A DNA stretch of 64,000 nucleotides, taken from NCBI GenBank assembly GCA_022701365.1, contig JAKUHH010000192.1, positions 67,234 to 131,233 of the forward strand, given 5' to 3'. This document shows, piece after piece, positions 34,796-47,090 of this stretch. The notes below the pieces were generated by a model, which was not told where the DNA came from, made no database searches, and saw only the letters and a program-made list of their open reading frames with translations. A program made the position numbers and the translations under genes. Numbering within the stretch: the stretch's first letter is position 1; each line of letters starts with the position of its first letter. The stretch is from Mycocentrospora acerina (Eukaryota; Ascomycota; Dothideomycetes; Pleosporales).

Positions 34796-35224
34796 GAGGG
34801 CTGCAAGAGCAACGCATGTGGAGAGAGGCGTGCAAGACTTGAGCATAATTATGTGCATGTCTCGCTAGCAGTGTGCCCTCGTAGGACGACTGGAGACGTG
34901 CAGACGGCGAGTATTGTGCTGCGCAGACGCTGGCTCGGAACAGGCAGGAGAGTCCTTAATTAGACGCCTTTCAACAAGCCTTGGAGACGGCTGCACACTC
35001 GAGGCATGGAGAGGCTGTGGGCGGCCTTTGTTTAGGTTTGATGGGGGCTCGCCCAGGCTGCCAATTGCAGCGCGATTGTTGGCCAGACTGCAATGCCCCA
35101 TGCCGCCAGACGGGGGGCGCTGTTTGTGTGTATGGCTGTGAGGGGGGGTTTGAGATGTGATGCAGGCGTGTATATATATATATGTATATGTACATGCACA
35201 CGTGTATATATAGGCACCAACAAG

Positions 35225-35360
35225 ACATGGGCATGGGGCAGGCGTGGCATGGGCATGGGGTGGGTGTTGGGTATGCAACGGGCATGCAATGGGCATGCAA
35301 CGGGCATGGCATAGGCAGGCACAGGCAGGCACAGGCACAGGCACGGCATAGGTAGGCACA
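35225..35360. repeat. GGGCATGCAA and GGCACA tandem repeats
   Basis: Two adjoining arrays: imperfect GGGCATGSMA units, then AGGCAC/GGCACA units. Confidence 0.75.
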
Positions 35361-35470
35361 GGCACGCTCGGTGCAGAGGAGCTAGAGAGCGTGCACAAAG
35401 CAGTCGAGTCCAATGCTGTGCTGCGGGCAGTGGTCGACGAGCCGGGAGGTGCCAATGATGCTGGCAGAGC

Positions 35471-35499
35471 CACGAGCCACGAGCCACGAGCCACGAGCC
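35471..35499. repeat. AGCCACG tandem repeat
   Basis: Four perfect copies of a 7-mer AGCCACG, plus flanking partial copies. Confidence 0.75.
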
Positions 35500-35519
35500 A
35501 GCATTCCAGCGCCCACGCT

Positions 35520-35700
35520 GTCTACCCACGGCGTCTTCCCTCTGTGTCTGCCGTCTGCATCTGCCCACTGTCCGTCTGCCACTGCATCTGCCCGTCCGTC
35601 TGCCCATCCATCTGCCCACTGCATCTGCCCAGCCGTCTGCCCATCAGCCTGCCCATCAGCCTGCCCACCATCTACCCGCCGTGTCTGCCGTCGTTCGCTG
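35520..35700. repeat. CGTCTGCCCATC-type degenerate minisatellite
   Basis: About 14 degenerate copies of a 10-13 bp unit around CATCTGCCCA / CGTCTGCCCATC. The GTCTGC core recurs in the palindromic repeats 0.8 kb to the left. Confidence 0.75.
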
Positions 35701-36551
35701 GCTCGTGCTGCCCGTTTTCCCGTCGACTGCTTGGATGCACGCCAGTTGAAGCTCGCCGCACTGGACTGGGCCTAAGCTCCAGGCCTGCAGGCCATCGCTC
35801 AGCACCGCCTGACACGACAACGAGACTGTCCGCACCCTCGCCCTCGCCCACGCCCTCGCTCGCTCGACGCCGTCTGCCAGGCTGCGCTGCGCCCGTCAAG
35901 CGCGTCCTGCCCTGGTCTCGCCCGCAGTCACCGCTGCAACAGCACCCATCCTGACCCTTCCCACGTTGTCGCAGGCATCCGAGCGGCAGCCTATCCGATC
36001 GAGCCCTGATCTCCCGCCTAGCTGGTTTGACGAGCAAGGCGCGCAGTCCGCCCCCAACCCGCGCTGTGCACCCATTGCACCCTACCACTCGTTGCCGTCG
36101 CCGTCGCAGCTGCGAAACCCGCCCTGTCCACGCTGGCCGACGACGTCTCCACTGCTGCTGCTGCTGCTGCTTTCCGCGACACGACACCCGCAGCCACGCT
36201 GCTGCTGCCGCTGCCCTCACTGACGGGAGCTGTCTGGCGGATCGCGCCGACGGGCCAACCATCCACGACCACTGCCACGACCGCTGCTGCCACGACCACG
36301 ACGACCACCACCACCGCCTCTCCTCGCCCTGCCAGCGCCGCCTCCCACCGCTGCTGCATCGCCACGCCACGCCACGCCACGCCACCACGCCGCCTACCCT
36401 GCACCGCCATTCTGCATTGCGGCCACCGACTGCCCCCGACGACACCTTCCTCGCGACGCGCTGAGCCGGGCGCTCTCCCTCTCCCTCTCCCTCTTCGTCC
36501 GACCCTCCCCCATTCTCCCGCGGCCGCGAGCCGCTGCAACCAACAGCCGCC

Positions 36552-37880
36552 ATGGGTGTCTGCATGAGCACAGGCAATGACGATGTCGAGCACAAGAAGC
36601 GCAGTCAGGCCATCGACCGCAAACTCGAAGAGGACTCGCGGCGGTTACGGCGAGAATGCAAGATCCTGCTGCTGGGTAAGAGCGACAATGCGCGCGCAGC
36701 CACCGCTCTTGACACGAAACGCTAACGCTCACAACAGGCTCCGGCGAGAGCGGCAAATCGACCATTGTCAAGCAAATGAAGATTATCCACCAAAATGGCT
36801 ACACCCAAGAGGAGCTCGCCATGTACCGCCTGACAATCTACAAGAACGTCATTGATTGCGCAAAAGCCCTCATCGGCGCCATGCGACAGTTTGAAGTCCA
36901 GCCTGAGCATCCGGGCAACGACGAGTACTGCAACTACCTGCTCGAGTACATTGTAGACCCGGATCCAGAAAAGCCACTCGACGTGCGGGTCGGACAAGCC
37001 ATCACAGCAATGTGGAACGACCCTTGTGTCAGCAAAGTGCTTGAGCATTCGAGCGAGTTCTATCTGATGGACTCGGCACCATAGTATGTTCCTCTGCTCG
37101 CTGCTCTCTTGGCGCACCTCTAACCGTTGCAGCTTCTTTGACGAGGTGGAACGAATATCAGATCCCAACTACATCCCCATAGAATCCGACGTGTTGCGAG
37201 CGCGTACCAAGACGACAGGCATATACGAAACACGATTCACAATGGGCCAATTGAGCATCCAGTACGTTCGCCATCTGCGGCACGCACAAGGCCTCGGCTA
37301 ACCTGAAACAGCATGTTTGACGTGGGCGGCCAAAGGAGCGAGCGCAAGAAATGGATACACTGTTTCGAAAACGTCACATCTATCATCTTCTGCGTGGCAT
37401 TGAGCGAATATGACCAAGTCTTGTTAGAAGAGAGTTCACAGGTAACAAAATATAAAGCCTAGTTGGAAATCTAGCCACTGACTCGCGTGTAGAACCGCAT
37501 GATGGAGAGTCTAGTCCTTTTTGACTCTGTAGTGAATAGTCGATGGTTCATGAGGACAAGCATCATCCTCTTTCTCAACAAAGTCGACCTTTTCAAGGCG
37601 AAGCTGGCGCGATCACCACTTGGCAACTACTTTCCCGATTACTCGGGGGGCAACGACGTCAACCGTGCTGCCAAGTACTTGCTGTGGAGGTTCAATCAGG
37701 TCAATCGGGCACACCTGAACCTCTATCCTCAGTAAGATGCACACATGTCTACGGCTCATGTCAATTGCTAACTTGTTCAGCCTCACACAAGCCACCGACA
37801 CATCAAATATTCGACTTGTCTTTGCCGCCGTCAAAGAAACAATACTGCAAAACGCACTCAAAGATTCGGGCATATTATAG
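36552..37880 (+). CDS. Heterotrimeric G protein alpha subunit, group III
   Basis: Exons 36552-36675, 36738-37083, 37133-37261, 37312-37441, 37493-37731 and 37781-37880 join to 355 residues. Group III fungal G-alpha proteins (GNA-3/GanB type) act mainly upstream of adenylate cyclase in nutrient sensing, germination and virulence programmes. Seen: N-terminal MGVCMS (Gly2 for myristoylation, Cys4 for palmitoylation), P-loop GSGESGKST at 42-50, switch I region [10 protein letters not shown], switch [18 protein letters not shown], and ATDTSN in the G5 position. The C-terminus KDSGIL lacks the Cys at position -4 used for pertussis toxin ADP-ribosylation in group I proteins, which supports group III. 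All five introns are GT-AG and phase-matched. It is divergent from HOG1. Confidence 0.95.
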
Positions 37881-38688
37881 GCATCACGCAAGCCCTCCCC
37901 TCGACATCACTGCTACGAGGACAACCACCAACTTCGATGATCAACTGCTATTCATACCAGACACATACTACATAATACACGCCTTATGATCACAACCTCG
38001 CGTTTGCTACATCTAATGCAACTCTTTTCGGTCATGGAAACCCTAAACACGGGCGATTTTTTGCGCATTGCCAGCGCCATTTTTACAAACAAGCGGGCCA
38101 GCAGAGGAGTTTTTGGGCGTTGAAAGATTCCCTGGGGACCTGTTTTTTTTTTGGGAATCTTGTCTTGTTTTGTTTTGAGTTTGAGTTGTTTTGCGTAGCC
38201 CTGAGCTGGTCCGTTCCCCTCCCCCTCCCCCTTTCCTCCTCCTGTCTTGCCAATTCGGCCTTGTTCTATCTCTGCAGACGAATTTTGTCCGTCGATCAAG
38301 TCGAGCCAGCCTTTTGAGGAATTTTATCTTATCAAGCACTTGCCCTTTCTCCTGTTGTGTTCTATTCTGTCGGAAAGAAGACATTTTCCTTTTTTTTTGG
38401 AACAAAAAAATTCGAGTGAGAGAGTAAGTAAGCAAGTAAGTGGTTGGGTGGGAATATGCCCACAAACACACGTACACACACACGTACACACACACATCAT
38501 ATCCACATTGCACAATTGTATTTTGAAACCGTGGATGTCTTGAATTTTCCTTCTTCTTCCTATTTGGGCATAAATAACTTTTGTGTACGGGGGGGTATAT
38601 CTTTTTTTTTCCGACTATTCCTTTTCTTCTTTGTCTTTGTTTCTTGGCCTTGTTCTATTGTGTAGGGATACGAGGGAGTGTGCTCTTC

Positions 38689-38746
38689 AGTCAATTAGTC
38701 AATTAGCCAGTCAGTTAGTCAGTCAGTCAATCAGTCAGTCAGTCAG
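38689..38746. repeat. (GTCA)n imperfect microsatellite
   Basis: About 14 units of GTCA with interspersed ATTA variants. Confidence 0.75.
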
Positions 38747-38827
38747 CTCCTGGGAAGCGACAGCCGCGAATGGAATGGCGAGATTGAGGATTCATCCAGC
38801 CCGGGTTTTTTATATTCGAGGATCTAG

Positions 38828-38877
38828 TAGTGTTGTTGTTGCTGTTGTTGTTGTAGTAGTAGTAGTAGTATTAGTAG
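38828..38877. repeat. (TTG)n(TAG)n compound microsatellite
   Basis: TTG triplets followed by TAG triplets. Confidence 0.75.
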
Positions 38878-39250
38878 GTAGCATAGTAGTGGCTTTACTA
38901 AAACCCATGCATCTTTCCAATTTTTTTTGTGCAGCATCTTACTGCTTGCATACATGCATGCATGCATGTGTCTGTCTATGTGTCTGTGTGTACCTGCAAG
39001 TTTCGCAGGAATACACCCCTTCCTTCATCGCTGCTGCTGTCGCTGTCGGTCTATTCGGTCTATTCGGTTCCACCCTGTCCATCCGTCCATCCATCCATCT
39101 ATCCATCTGTCTATGATTTTTAAAAAAAAATGATCATCCCCGAAATGACAAATAAAATAGTTTTATGCATTGTTCTAAATACAAAAATGCACTACTACTA
39201 CTACTATACTCCGGCAAACTCCGTCTTGGTATTAAACTCCGTTTTTTTTT

Positions 39251-39276
39251 CCCTTCCCTTCCCTTCCCTTCCCTTC
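39251..39276. repeat. (CCCTT)n microsatellite
   Basis: Five copies of a pentanucleotide after a T-run. Confidence 0.75.
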
Positions 39277-39420
39277 CTCTTCCTTTCTTGCTAGGTAGAT
39301 ATTATGACGTCTATCCGCGCCGCTTGTTTTGATTGAATTTAAATTTGTAAATTGATGGAAATTATACTCATTCCACTATCCCTTTCTTTACTTCTGGTCT
39401 CACAACCCCCTTTCCCTCCA

Positions 39421-39452
39421 AACTAACTAACTAACTAACTAATTAACTAACT
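39421..39452. repeat. (AACT)n microsatellite
   Basis: Eight near-perfect AACT units. Confidence 0.75.
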
Positions 39453-41354
39453 AAATCTTCCTCCCCCCATAAAAGGCGGAAAAGTATATATTAAAAAATA
39501 GTCTAAAAAAAAAAGATTCGGCTGGACTCAGTAGGGTACTCCTGCGCCAGGTACCTACGTGACATGGCAGACATACCAGATAGATAGTCAGTCAGTCCTT
39601 GCATGATAGTATAGAGACACATCTAAGCGGACCTCCTCTTCCAAAACTAAACCTACCCAAACAAAACCAGAGAGAAAGAAAGAAAGAGAAAAAAAAACGA
39701 CATGCAAAATTCCACAGAACATGATAATCGGGAATCGACAGAAAATAAAAGATCACTAATTTTTTTTTAATTACCGAGTCGATGATCGTGGCAAACAGAC
39801 AGGATTGATTTGATTTGATTACTTGGCAACTATCTACTCTTTTAAAAATAGTGTTTGGGGGAGAGTATGATTCCATATATTTAGGTTTGGGCGAAGTAGC
39901 CTTGGCGTGTGTGCGTGCGTGGGAGAATATATGCGTTTCAGCTTGGGTTGTTTCAGGATGAGTGGTGGTTGTTGTCGATGTTGGCAAATGGATGGAGTGG
40001 ATTGGTAATTGTGTCGTGTATCATTGGGAGGACTGGGTGAATCGAGTTCGGCATGCAAGTTACACAACGTGCCCGTTTTTCTCTCTCTCTCCTTCAAATC
40101 GGCATGTTTGAGATAGGGTGGGCGTGGTGAGGAGGAGGACGAGGGTGAGCCAGCCAAGAGTCTACGTTGTGACGATGCATGTTTGACTGTGATTATCGTT
40201 AGGGCGGGGGGGGGGAGGGGGAGAAACATGATAAAGCAGAATGTTAGAGTCGTTTTTTTTTATTCCCCATCGTCTGTCCATCTGCTTAGATACACGTCTT
40301 CTGGCAACGTCATCGAGGAAGATGACGCGACGTCCGGAAAAGATACCTAGCTAGGTCGACGTGTATGCCCCCGCCAATGAAGCATAATCAAATCGAATCA
40401 AATAAATATATACAGACACAACAAGCAAGCCCTTGACTTGGTTCTTCAAAAATGAACGAACACAACTCAAGCATCTCCCATGATTTCACGTCATCTCTCT
40501 GCACCCTCCCAGTATGGACACGACTTGACGCAACCTGAGGTTTCACGATAATCCATCTACTTTCCTATCCACTCACCCAATATTAACTCACTTTGAACGT
40601 TTAATCCAGACTTACCATCATTCCTTTGCACTTCTTATCTGAATACAATCACGTCTTCTTTTCACATGCCCACATGCACACAAATACACTCTCGCTACCA
40701 GTCAAACGCACACATGTCAGCAGCATTACCATGTACGGATGACATTGCTTTTTCAAGACGCACTGGTTTGGCGATCAGGCGATCAGGCGACGGCGTGGGG
40801 GGGAATGAGGGCCAGGGAGGGGGTTCGTGCGGGGGCAACGGAAATATGGAGGACATGGATGGTGTGAGCTCAGGAGCGGACGAAAAGGATTCAAAAAGGG
40901 GGGTTGTTCATTCTCGAACTTTCTCAAGTCGCAGGGATAGCTTGGTCAGCATGCTGAAAACAATTTGGAAAAACACACAAATCACAAAAACAACACTTGA
41001 GAGCAATTTAATCTCTCTTGGTGAGAGGGGGAGCATTTGTAATGTTTCTGTGTATTGATGAGACGTACAAAGTCAAAAAGCTCAGATGACGCCTTGCCAC
41101 CAACCCAACCCAACCCAGATGTCGACTTTTTTGGAACTTTCTGGGATCGTTTTATGAAGAGAAAAAAAAAGAAATAGGTATCATGATATCGTAAAACGCC
41201 TGCCTGCGCGACCCGATTCAAGCCAAGCTCAATCGCTAAGCTACCGGTGGTCGACTGTATGCTCTTTCTTGCTTGCACTAAACGCCAACAGCAAACTACT
41301 TGCATCCATTTCATACTTCAACAACTGCACAACTTTCTTCCTCATCGCACATGT

Positions 41355-41732
41355 TTACTGCCTGTTGGACAAGAAGCCGCCAGAGAAGAAGAACGTCTTT
41401 GCGCTCACCTCCCGCGCAGTTGACGGGGGAAGAACCTCATGCTTCGTGTTAAGCGCCAAAGGAGTGAAAACCTCCGGGCCAAGTCGCGGTGAACCGGCAG
41501 ATTCGGAGGTAGGTGCAGATGGCGCGATCGCGTCAGACACGGACCCAACCGAGGAGACGGAGGAGATTGAGGCATGGCGTACGGTGTGGTTGGCAGCGTT
41601 GGAAAGAAACCCGTGAGCAGGCTGCTCGGGCAGGGCGGGGGTAAGGTTGACATTGGACTTTGTGATGGGCGTGTTGAGCGAGAGGAAGGCTCGCGGGAAC
41701 GGAATGTGGAAGCTGCTGCTAGTGGTAGCCAT
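41355..41732 (-). CDS. Small hypothetical Ser-rich protein
   Basis: 125 residues. It begins MATTSSSFHIPFPRAFLSLN and has a Ser-rich middle (HASISSVSSVGSVSDAIAPS) that could be a phosphorylation region; RHAS fits a basophilic kinase site. Composition and codon use look coding, unlike the neighbouring open frames, but no domain is recognised. A GTGAGC donor after STARE and a CAACAG downstream might define a 47-bp intron that changes the last residues, so the C-terminus is uncertain. Small fungal proteins of this Ser-rich kind are common and mostly uncharacterised. Confidence 0.5.
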   Translation of the reverse strand: MATTSSSFHIPFPRAFLSLNTPITKSNVNLTPALPEQPAHGFLSNAANHTVRHASISSVSSVGSVSDAIAPSAPTSESAGSPRLGPEVFTPLALNTKHEVLPPSTAREVSAKTFFFSGGFLSNRQ

Positions 41733-44700
41733 GACGCCAGGGTGATGATTTAATGATTCGCTTGGGTGGATTTGTAATGGTGGTGATGAGTATAAAAGTT
41801 GAAGTTGTCCAAGGTTGTGAGGCGACCGGCGCTTCTTTATGTATGATTGGAAATTAAGATTCTTGAAAACCTCTGTGTAGCTCTGCCAAGATTATAACTG
41901 GTCCCGTGGGTATCGAGTGGACAAATGTGGGATAGTGCGAGTGTGTGCGTTAAATGACCTCTGTGAGTGGACGGACCAAAAATTGATGCTGATCGTCTCA
42001 AAAGTAAATTGTAGAGACTTTATACTGCCTTATGAGCCTGGCAAATTCCGGATTAGGCAGCGTGTCGAATCGTGTGGGGTGGTTGGCCTGGCACAAAAGT
42101 CTTTTTTGGTAAAACAAGGCAGACCCTGGTTGTGCAGCGCGGGATGTCGCAGTTGTGTTAGCACGTACTGGCCTTGGCGATGAAGCTTTGATCTCGTAGA
42201 GATGATGTGAGTGGCCTGGAAAGTTGAGGATCTTCTGGCGCAATCGGTTGTGGACGTGCTTGTGTGGGGTACGTATACTTTTGACTGTATTTGCGTCGCG
42301 ACTAGTGTATGGAGGAAGGACCAAGGTTCTTGGTAAACCCCCGTGTTTCGAGTTTTTGCTATTGACCTCTTGTCAAGTTCCAACAAGGTTTGAGATTTGA
42401 ACGCGCGCTTGGGAGTATCGATATCTTGGTCGCCGTGATGGTCGATCAGGAGGCTTGGCAGGTGTCGAGGAAGTTTGGCGCGGCGGAGTGCAAAAGGGGT
42501 GAGACACAAAGAGCAAGTCGAAGATGGTACCGTGCTGAGTTAAATGGGCAAATTTTGTCTTCTTGACAGAGTGGGTAGGCGCGGCTCAAGATGTTGTAAT
42601 CGGGCTCACGGATTGGATATGGGGGTTGCTCCGAGGTCCAGGTTATGTAGTACCGAAAATGGGAGACTCGCCTTGGAAAATATAAAAGTTTGGATTGGAC
42701 CCGGTTGGAGGAGGAAAATTTCAGCAGCTTCATGCAGTCCCGCTTGTTCGAACCTTTCCAATACGTGCACGACTTTGTCAAGGCACGCTAAGAAGCATGC
42801 ATGAGTGGGCCAAAGTTCAGCAACATTACCACGTTTGCACAGCGAGACTGCTCGGTGGTTGCAGAATGCAGCATACATAGTACGCATTTTCGAAGAAGCG
42901 CCGTGCACAACAACACGGCTAGACACAGACACTGCAGGCTCCTGCCGGCCCACATAATTCTAGCGTCCGGTCAGTGATTGACCGAGCTTGCATAAGCTTG
43001 CCTGCTTGCTAATGGCCTATGGTGGCCTATGGTGGTCTCTGGTGGCCATTTACAAGACGCGTTGTGTGAGCATGATGTTTTCGGACAATTTTCCAGGGAT
43101 TAAGACGGCGGTGAGGAGGCGGGTCTCGCGGATGCGGGGTTTAACTCGTCCTCTTGCATGGCGTAGGCCGAAGGTAGCCCGAGTGGTATTGTGCAAGCAA
43201 TCATGATAGATGGTGTGATGCTGGATGATGTGATGTTAAAAAGTTGGCTGGACGAAAGGATGGCGGGAATCTGGAATGCCGAGGCCTCGTGTTGGCCCTC
43301 GTTTGTCAGACTCTGACATCAGAGCAACAACAGCTCACGGTGCTTTCAAGCAGCATTCCCCTGCTGTCAATCTCACACATGGTTATGGAATATGCGCCAA
43401 AATTAGAAACACCCGTCTTCACGTCTTTCATGTGACGTGTCGCAGCAGCAGCAAAAGCGGCAGTAGACCAGCTGAGCAGCAACAATCAGCACCATCTCAG
43501 TCTGGCGTTTTGAGGCGCATTTAGATCCCGTCAGACCATGCAGTAACGAGGTGGCCATCGACTGACCAGTGTGATTACGATGCTGTGGGGGTTGTTGCCC
43601 ACATCTTTGTAAACGCGTGTCGCGACGCCCGTGTCTACCACGCCGTCGGCCTCGCCAATTTCACGGCCACAAACTGGTACGGACTAGGCTCATGCTCTCC
43701 AGTAAGCGCGAGCATTTTGGGGTGCACACTAGGTCGTTACTTCGCTTCAGATTCTTCTCTGCATCGACTCTGCAGACTGCTCAAAGCCAGTCCGCTGAGC
43801 CAGGGCGGGGAATGAAAGGCCTGTACCTCGTGAAGCACGTCAACTTCATAGTAGCCAAGGTCATGTTCTTTGAATGAGCTGCCAAAAGCTTCCTTCTCCA
43901 TCTGTACCTCACAGTCATCTTTGATACAATTTCACCGCGCCCCACCACGGCAAGATTCCCGGTATCTTCGCCGAACGGATAGCGATTACAACGGCGTCGC
44001 TCTCATGGAGACAAGGTGGATATTGGAAAGCTCAACGCCTTTGCGCAGGCTCGGGGGAAGCGCACCCGGAGACACGCCAAGTGGAGAGTTGGAATGTCAA
44101 GCAGATGTACCATGATGGTCTGCATTGCGCACGACAGATGCGCGGAAAAGGCTGACTAGATAGCGGCGGCAGATGCGGGAGATAGGCACATGGATTGGCA
44201 TTGACACTTTCCTCATGCTGGTGATATGGTTGGTTGTAGTACTACATGTGTTTGAGGGAACAGAGCGGGCCGGCCTAAGTGTTGATTAAGGTTTCCGGTG
44301 AGTTGCATGATTCAAGCTTCGCCGGTCCCATAATATTCATCTATCGCTTCATAGACGCTAGAGTGCAGCACTGGTCGACAATGTTGTTGAATTTAGTAGC
44401 CTCTCTTGTTCCAGATCATTCATGCTGCCAGTCACACCGGCTAATTGTGGCAGGCATGAAGCTTGGGGGTTTTAGTCAGCTTAAGATAAGCCAACTGCAT
44501 GCGTCTACGACAACACCTTCTTCATACCATTGAAAAGCTCTTGCACTTGGCAATTCTTTCTTCGTGTCTTGTAGTGTAACCCGGTTTGAGTTTGATTCTT
44601 CATCTAAGTAAATTACTGCGGTAACGTCACGCTCACCGGTCGCTCGATAGAGCTGCATGCCTCTCCAGAGCGTGCATTTCAGGGAAGTAGTCAAGACTTT

Positions 44701-45347
44701 GACGGCAGACATTCTATCCATCAGAAAACTCGTCAAACTTGAAAATTGCCATTTTTGTAAAGTACGCAACCCGAATTCCTGTTTCGATGGTGCATCTTTC
44801 TCTCTATTTCCCTCCAATTTCAATGTCCAATATCCCTCTGGCCTTGTCTGTCATAACCCAGGTTATTGCCGAGCTTCTTAATTGTATTGGCATGAACTTA
44901 CCCTACTGTTTGCTCTCTGCACATTCCTCTCCATCTACACTCTGCTGTCGAAGCTTCCTCTCTGGAACACAGCCACGCCCTGACCATGCTTTGGGGTTTT
45001 GAATGCTCTTCACAAGACTGATCAGTACCGGGTTTTCCTGCTACACCTATCTCTTCACCTTCTCCATATCATGTCTCCAAGTAGTTTTATCGAGGTGAAG
45101 GCGGCAGCAATCAGCTATAAACACTATTTACAAAGATTTCTCCAAAACACTTTTTTTGCCTTCACTTCACCACCGATATCACATGCTTGTCGGTCTGAAT
45201 TCTCACACTCGTTTAAAGACGTGTTCGATCACACAAATACTTATGACCTTTTCAACCACCCCCAATTCTTGACGTGGCTGATACACTCCCTTTCAACAGC
45301 ATACGCACTTGGAATAAATTTGGCCGCTCAATAACAATATACATAAT
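41733..45347. other. Gene-poor intergenic region
   Basis: 3.6 kb with no supported gene. Short open frames on both strands lack motifs. A duplicated GGCCTATGGT motif is at about 43013-43032. No tRNA, transposon ends or arrays were seen. Confidence 0.45.
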
Positions 45348-46454
45348 ATGTCTGACACAGCTGAAAGACCCATCAAAGGTACAGCTTCCCAGCGTCTAGA
45401 TTTTCCATCCCTTTTGTTGCTTAAAATACCTCATATCTGTAATTTGTGCTCACAAGCCAGCTGAAAGGTTTATCCCCGAGGAGACGGATCTCGATAATTG
45501 GCAGCTCAGGCTTGTTAGGGACCTCAAGAAGTCAACTACTGGAAGTACGTTTCCATCCTGCCCAAACCGCAAGGTTGATGCCTCTTACTAACCATTTAGC
45601 CTTGGTGCGCGATTCAAAGCTAGAAGCTGACACGACCGTACGTGCGCCTGAATATTGCCATTGTCTCTCCATGACATACTGATGCTGACTGTCTCACAAA
45701 GGGCATATTTAGACTACCGAACGAACTCATTGGCGAGATTGGCTTGTTCGTCCAAGATCCTATTGACTTTGGGAATCTCCGTCTTGTCAATCACCGCTTC
45801 TATAGCGCTCTGAACATTGCATTTGCCAAGAATTTTGGAGACGGTCGCCTCCTGTTCCCCAGATACAACAGTTTTCATGCTTTTTTTGCTTTCCTAGCGT
45901 CAGTCGATGTATCCTGCCTATACATCGACCGGATCATTCTAGTTTCAGAGGGAATGAAAGAGCATGAGTACGGCTACGACTGGGCCTGGGAGGATCTGAT
46001 AAACTGGAATAACATCGATGTCACCAACGAGGACATGGCAGCCATGTACAAAGCCAATATGGAACACGCAGAAGAAGTCGCCTGTAACACCGAACCGTTT
46101 CTCAATACCGGCGGGTACCGCTCCCTCCTCCGTCTATTGCTCACGAGCCTCCCCAAGCTCCGCACGATCGAGATTCGCAAGATGGCGCCTGGTGAGCACT
46201 CCCCTGGTTGGAAAGGCCCCGACATACTGAAGCGTCTGTCCTTCTACCACCCCACTCTCAACACCAACGCTATCTACTACGGCGACTGGCAGTATGACAC
46301 CATCCACCTCCGAGTTACCCGCTACAAGGACGAGTTCGGCGACGACATCATCGAGCCCGATGCTGGTCCTCAGGCGTCCTGCGTGGATGACATCAAGGCC
46401 GCTGTTGCTGCAACAGACCATAAGGCACGCCTTGTTTTCTTGCACTCGGTCTAG
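45348..46454 (+). CDS. F-box-like protein, four exons
   Basis: Exons 45348-45378, 45461-45544, 45600-45637 and 45702-46454 join to 301 residues. F-box proteins recruit substrates to SCF ubiquitin ligases. The core match is FRLPNELIGEIGLFVQD (starting at residue 53) continuing NLRLVNHRFYSAL, which follows the usual LP-x-E-(L/I)-x2-I...L-x-V-(N/C)-(K/R)-x-(F/W) pattern. The remainder, about 210 residues, has no recognisable repeats and looks like the many fungal F-box proteins with lineage-specific tails. Exons 1 and 3 are only 31 and 38 nt. All junctions have GTACGT or GTACAG donors and matching phases, with a TACTAAC branch site in intron 2. The first exon is the least certain part. Confidence 0.75.
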
Positions 46455-47090
46455 GTTACTTCGCGGACCTGAACTCGGGACTTGGTCTTTCGCTGGAGGA
46501 TCTTGGGTTGAGAAAATGGTCTGAAATCATGGCATTGGCAATTGATTGTCTTGCGTATCAGCATGAATTGTGTTTGTTCCCTTGTTGCTACATTGGTACA
46601 GTCACTAACATGTCGCAGAGTACACCAAACTTTGCCCGTTTGTTATCAGGTGTTGGGACGAAGGAGACGTTTGTAGGAACCCTTCTAGCTTTGACGCCTT
46701 TGGGGATCACATGTGTAGGATATTCAGGGTAGGATAGATGGCTTTCTGGAGAGTTGTTTATAGCACAACACTTCCTCTTAGAATAATGTATACTTGTAAT
46801 ATACTTGATGACCTCTGGATTCCCATGTTTTCATGTGATGGCATTGATGCTGAGCAGAGTTCATGTCATCAATACCACTTCAGTATGCGAGTATCGCTGA
46901 GTACATAAAATATGAGAATGGCATGTTTCCATTATACTTGCCAGGCTATTCCAACATGTCATCAGGTCCTCGAGGTCCCCGTATAGTAACCAACACCCAA
47001 CACATCACGAAAAAAAGTTCTTTGAAGTTTTACGATGTCAATCAAGACGGTCTAAACTCACTTTCATTTTCCATTCGTTGTCACCAAACT
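46455..47090. other. Convergent spacer F-box / SDR
   Basis: 636 bp of 3' flanks of two convergent genes; nothing recognised. Confidence 0.4.

Larger units (their letters stand above)
33564..36551. promoter_or_regulatory. Divergent HOG1 / G-alpha spacer, minisatellite-rich
   Basis: Nearly 3 kb between two divergent signalling genes, with no supported gene of its own. It carries several tandem arrays of unrelated units (listed separately), a TA repeat at about 35170-35190, and a GC-rich, GCTGC/CCACG-rich stretch at 35800-36550 that leads into the G-alpha start. Long open frames on both strands here consist of repeat-derived peptides. Confidence 0.6.
37881..41354. other. Long low-complexity intergenic region
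   Basis: About 3.5 kb with T-runs, pyrimidine tracts and many microsatellites: (GTCA)n at 38689-38746, TTG/TAG runs at 38828-38877, (CCCTT)n at 39251-39276 and (AACT)n at 39421-39452. Open frames here are short or repeat-encoded. No gene supported. Confidence 0.5.

Noticed and set aside
34359..35700. CRISPR-like array
   Set aside because: Units are contiguous without unique spacers and the genome is eukaryotic; these are minisatellites.
35391..35954. 187-codon plus frame rich in Cys, Pro and Ser
   Set aside because: Translation of the CTGCCCATC minisatellite; not a Cys-rich secreted protein.
35672..36595. 307-codon open frame on the minus strand upstream of the G-alpha gene
   Set aside because: Arg, Gly, Ser and Trp-rich with runs from GCTGC/CCACG repeats; overlaps the G-alpha start on the other strand; no domain character.
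42735..42750. Possible tRNA B-box (GTTCGAACC)
   Set aside because: No matching A-box, acceptor stem or cloverleaf could be built around it.
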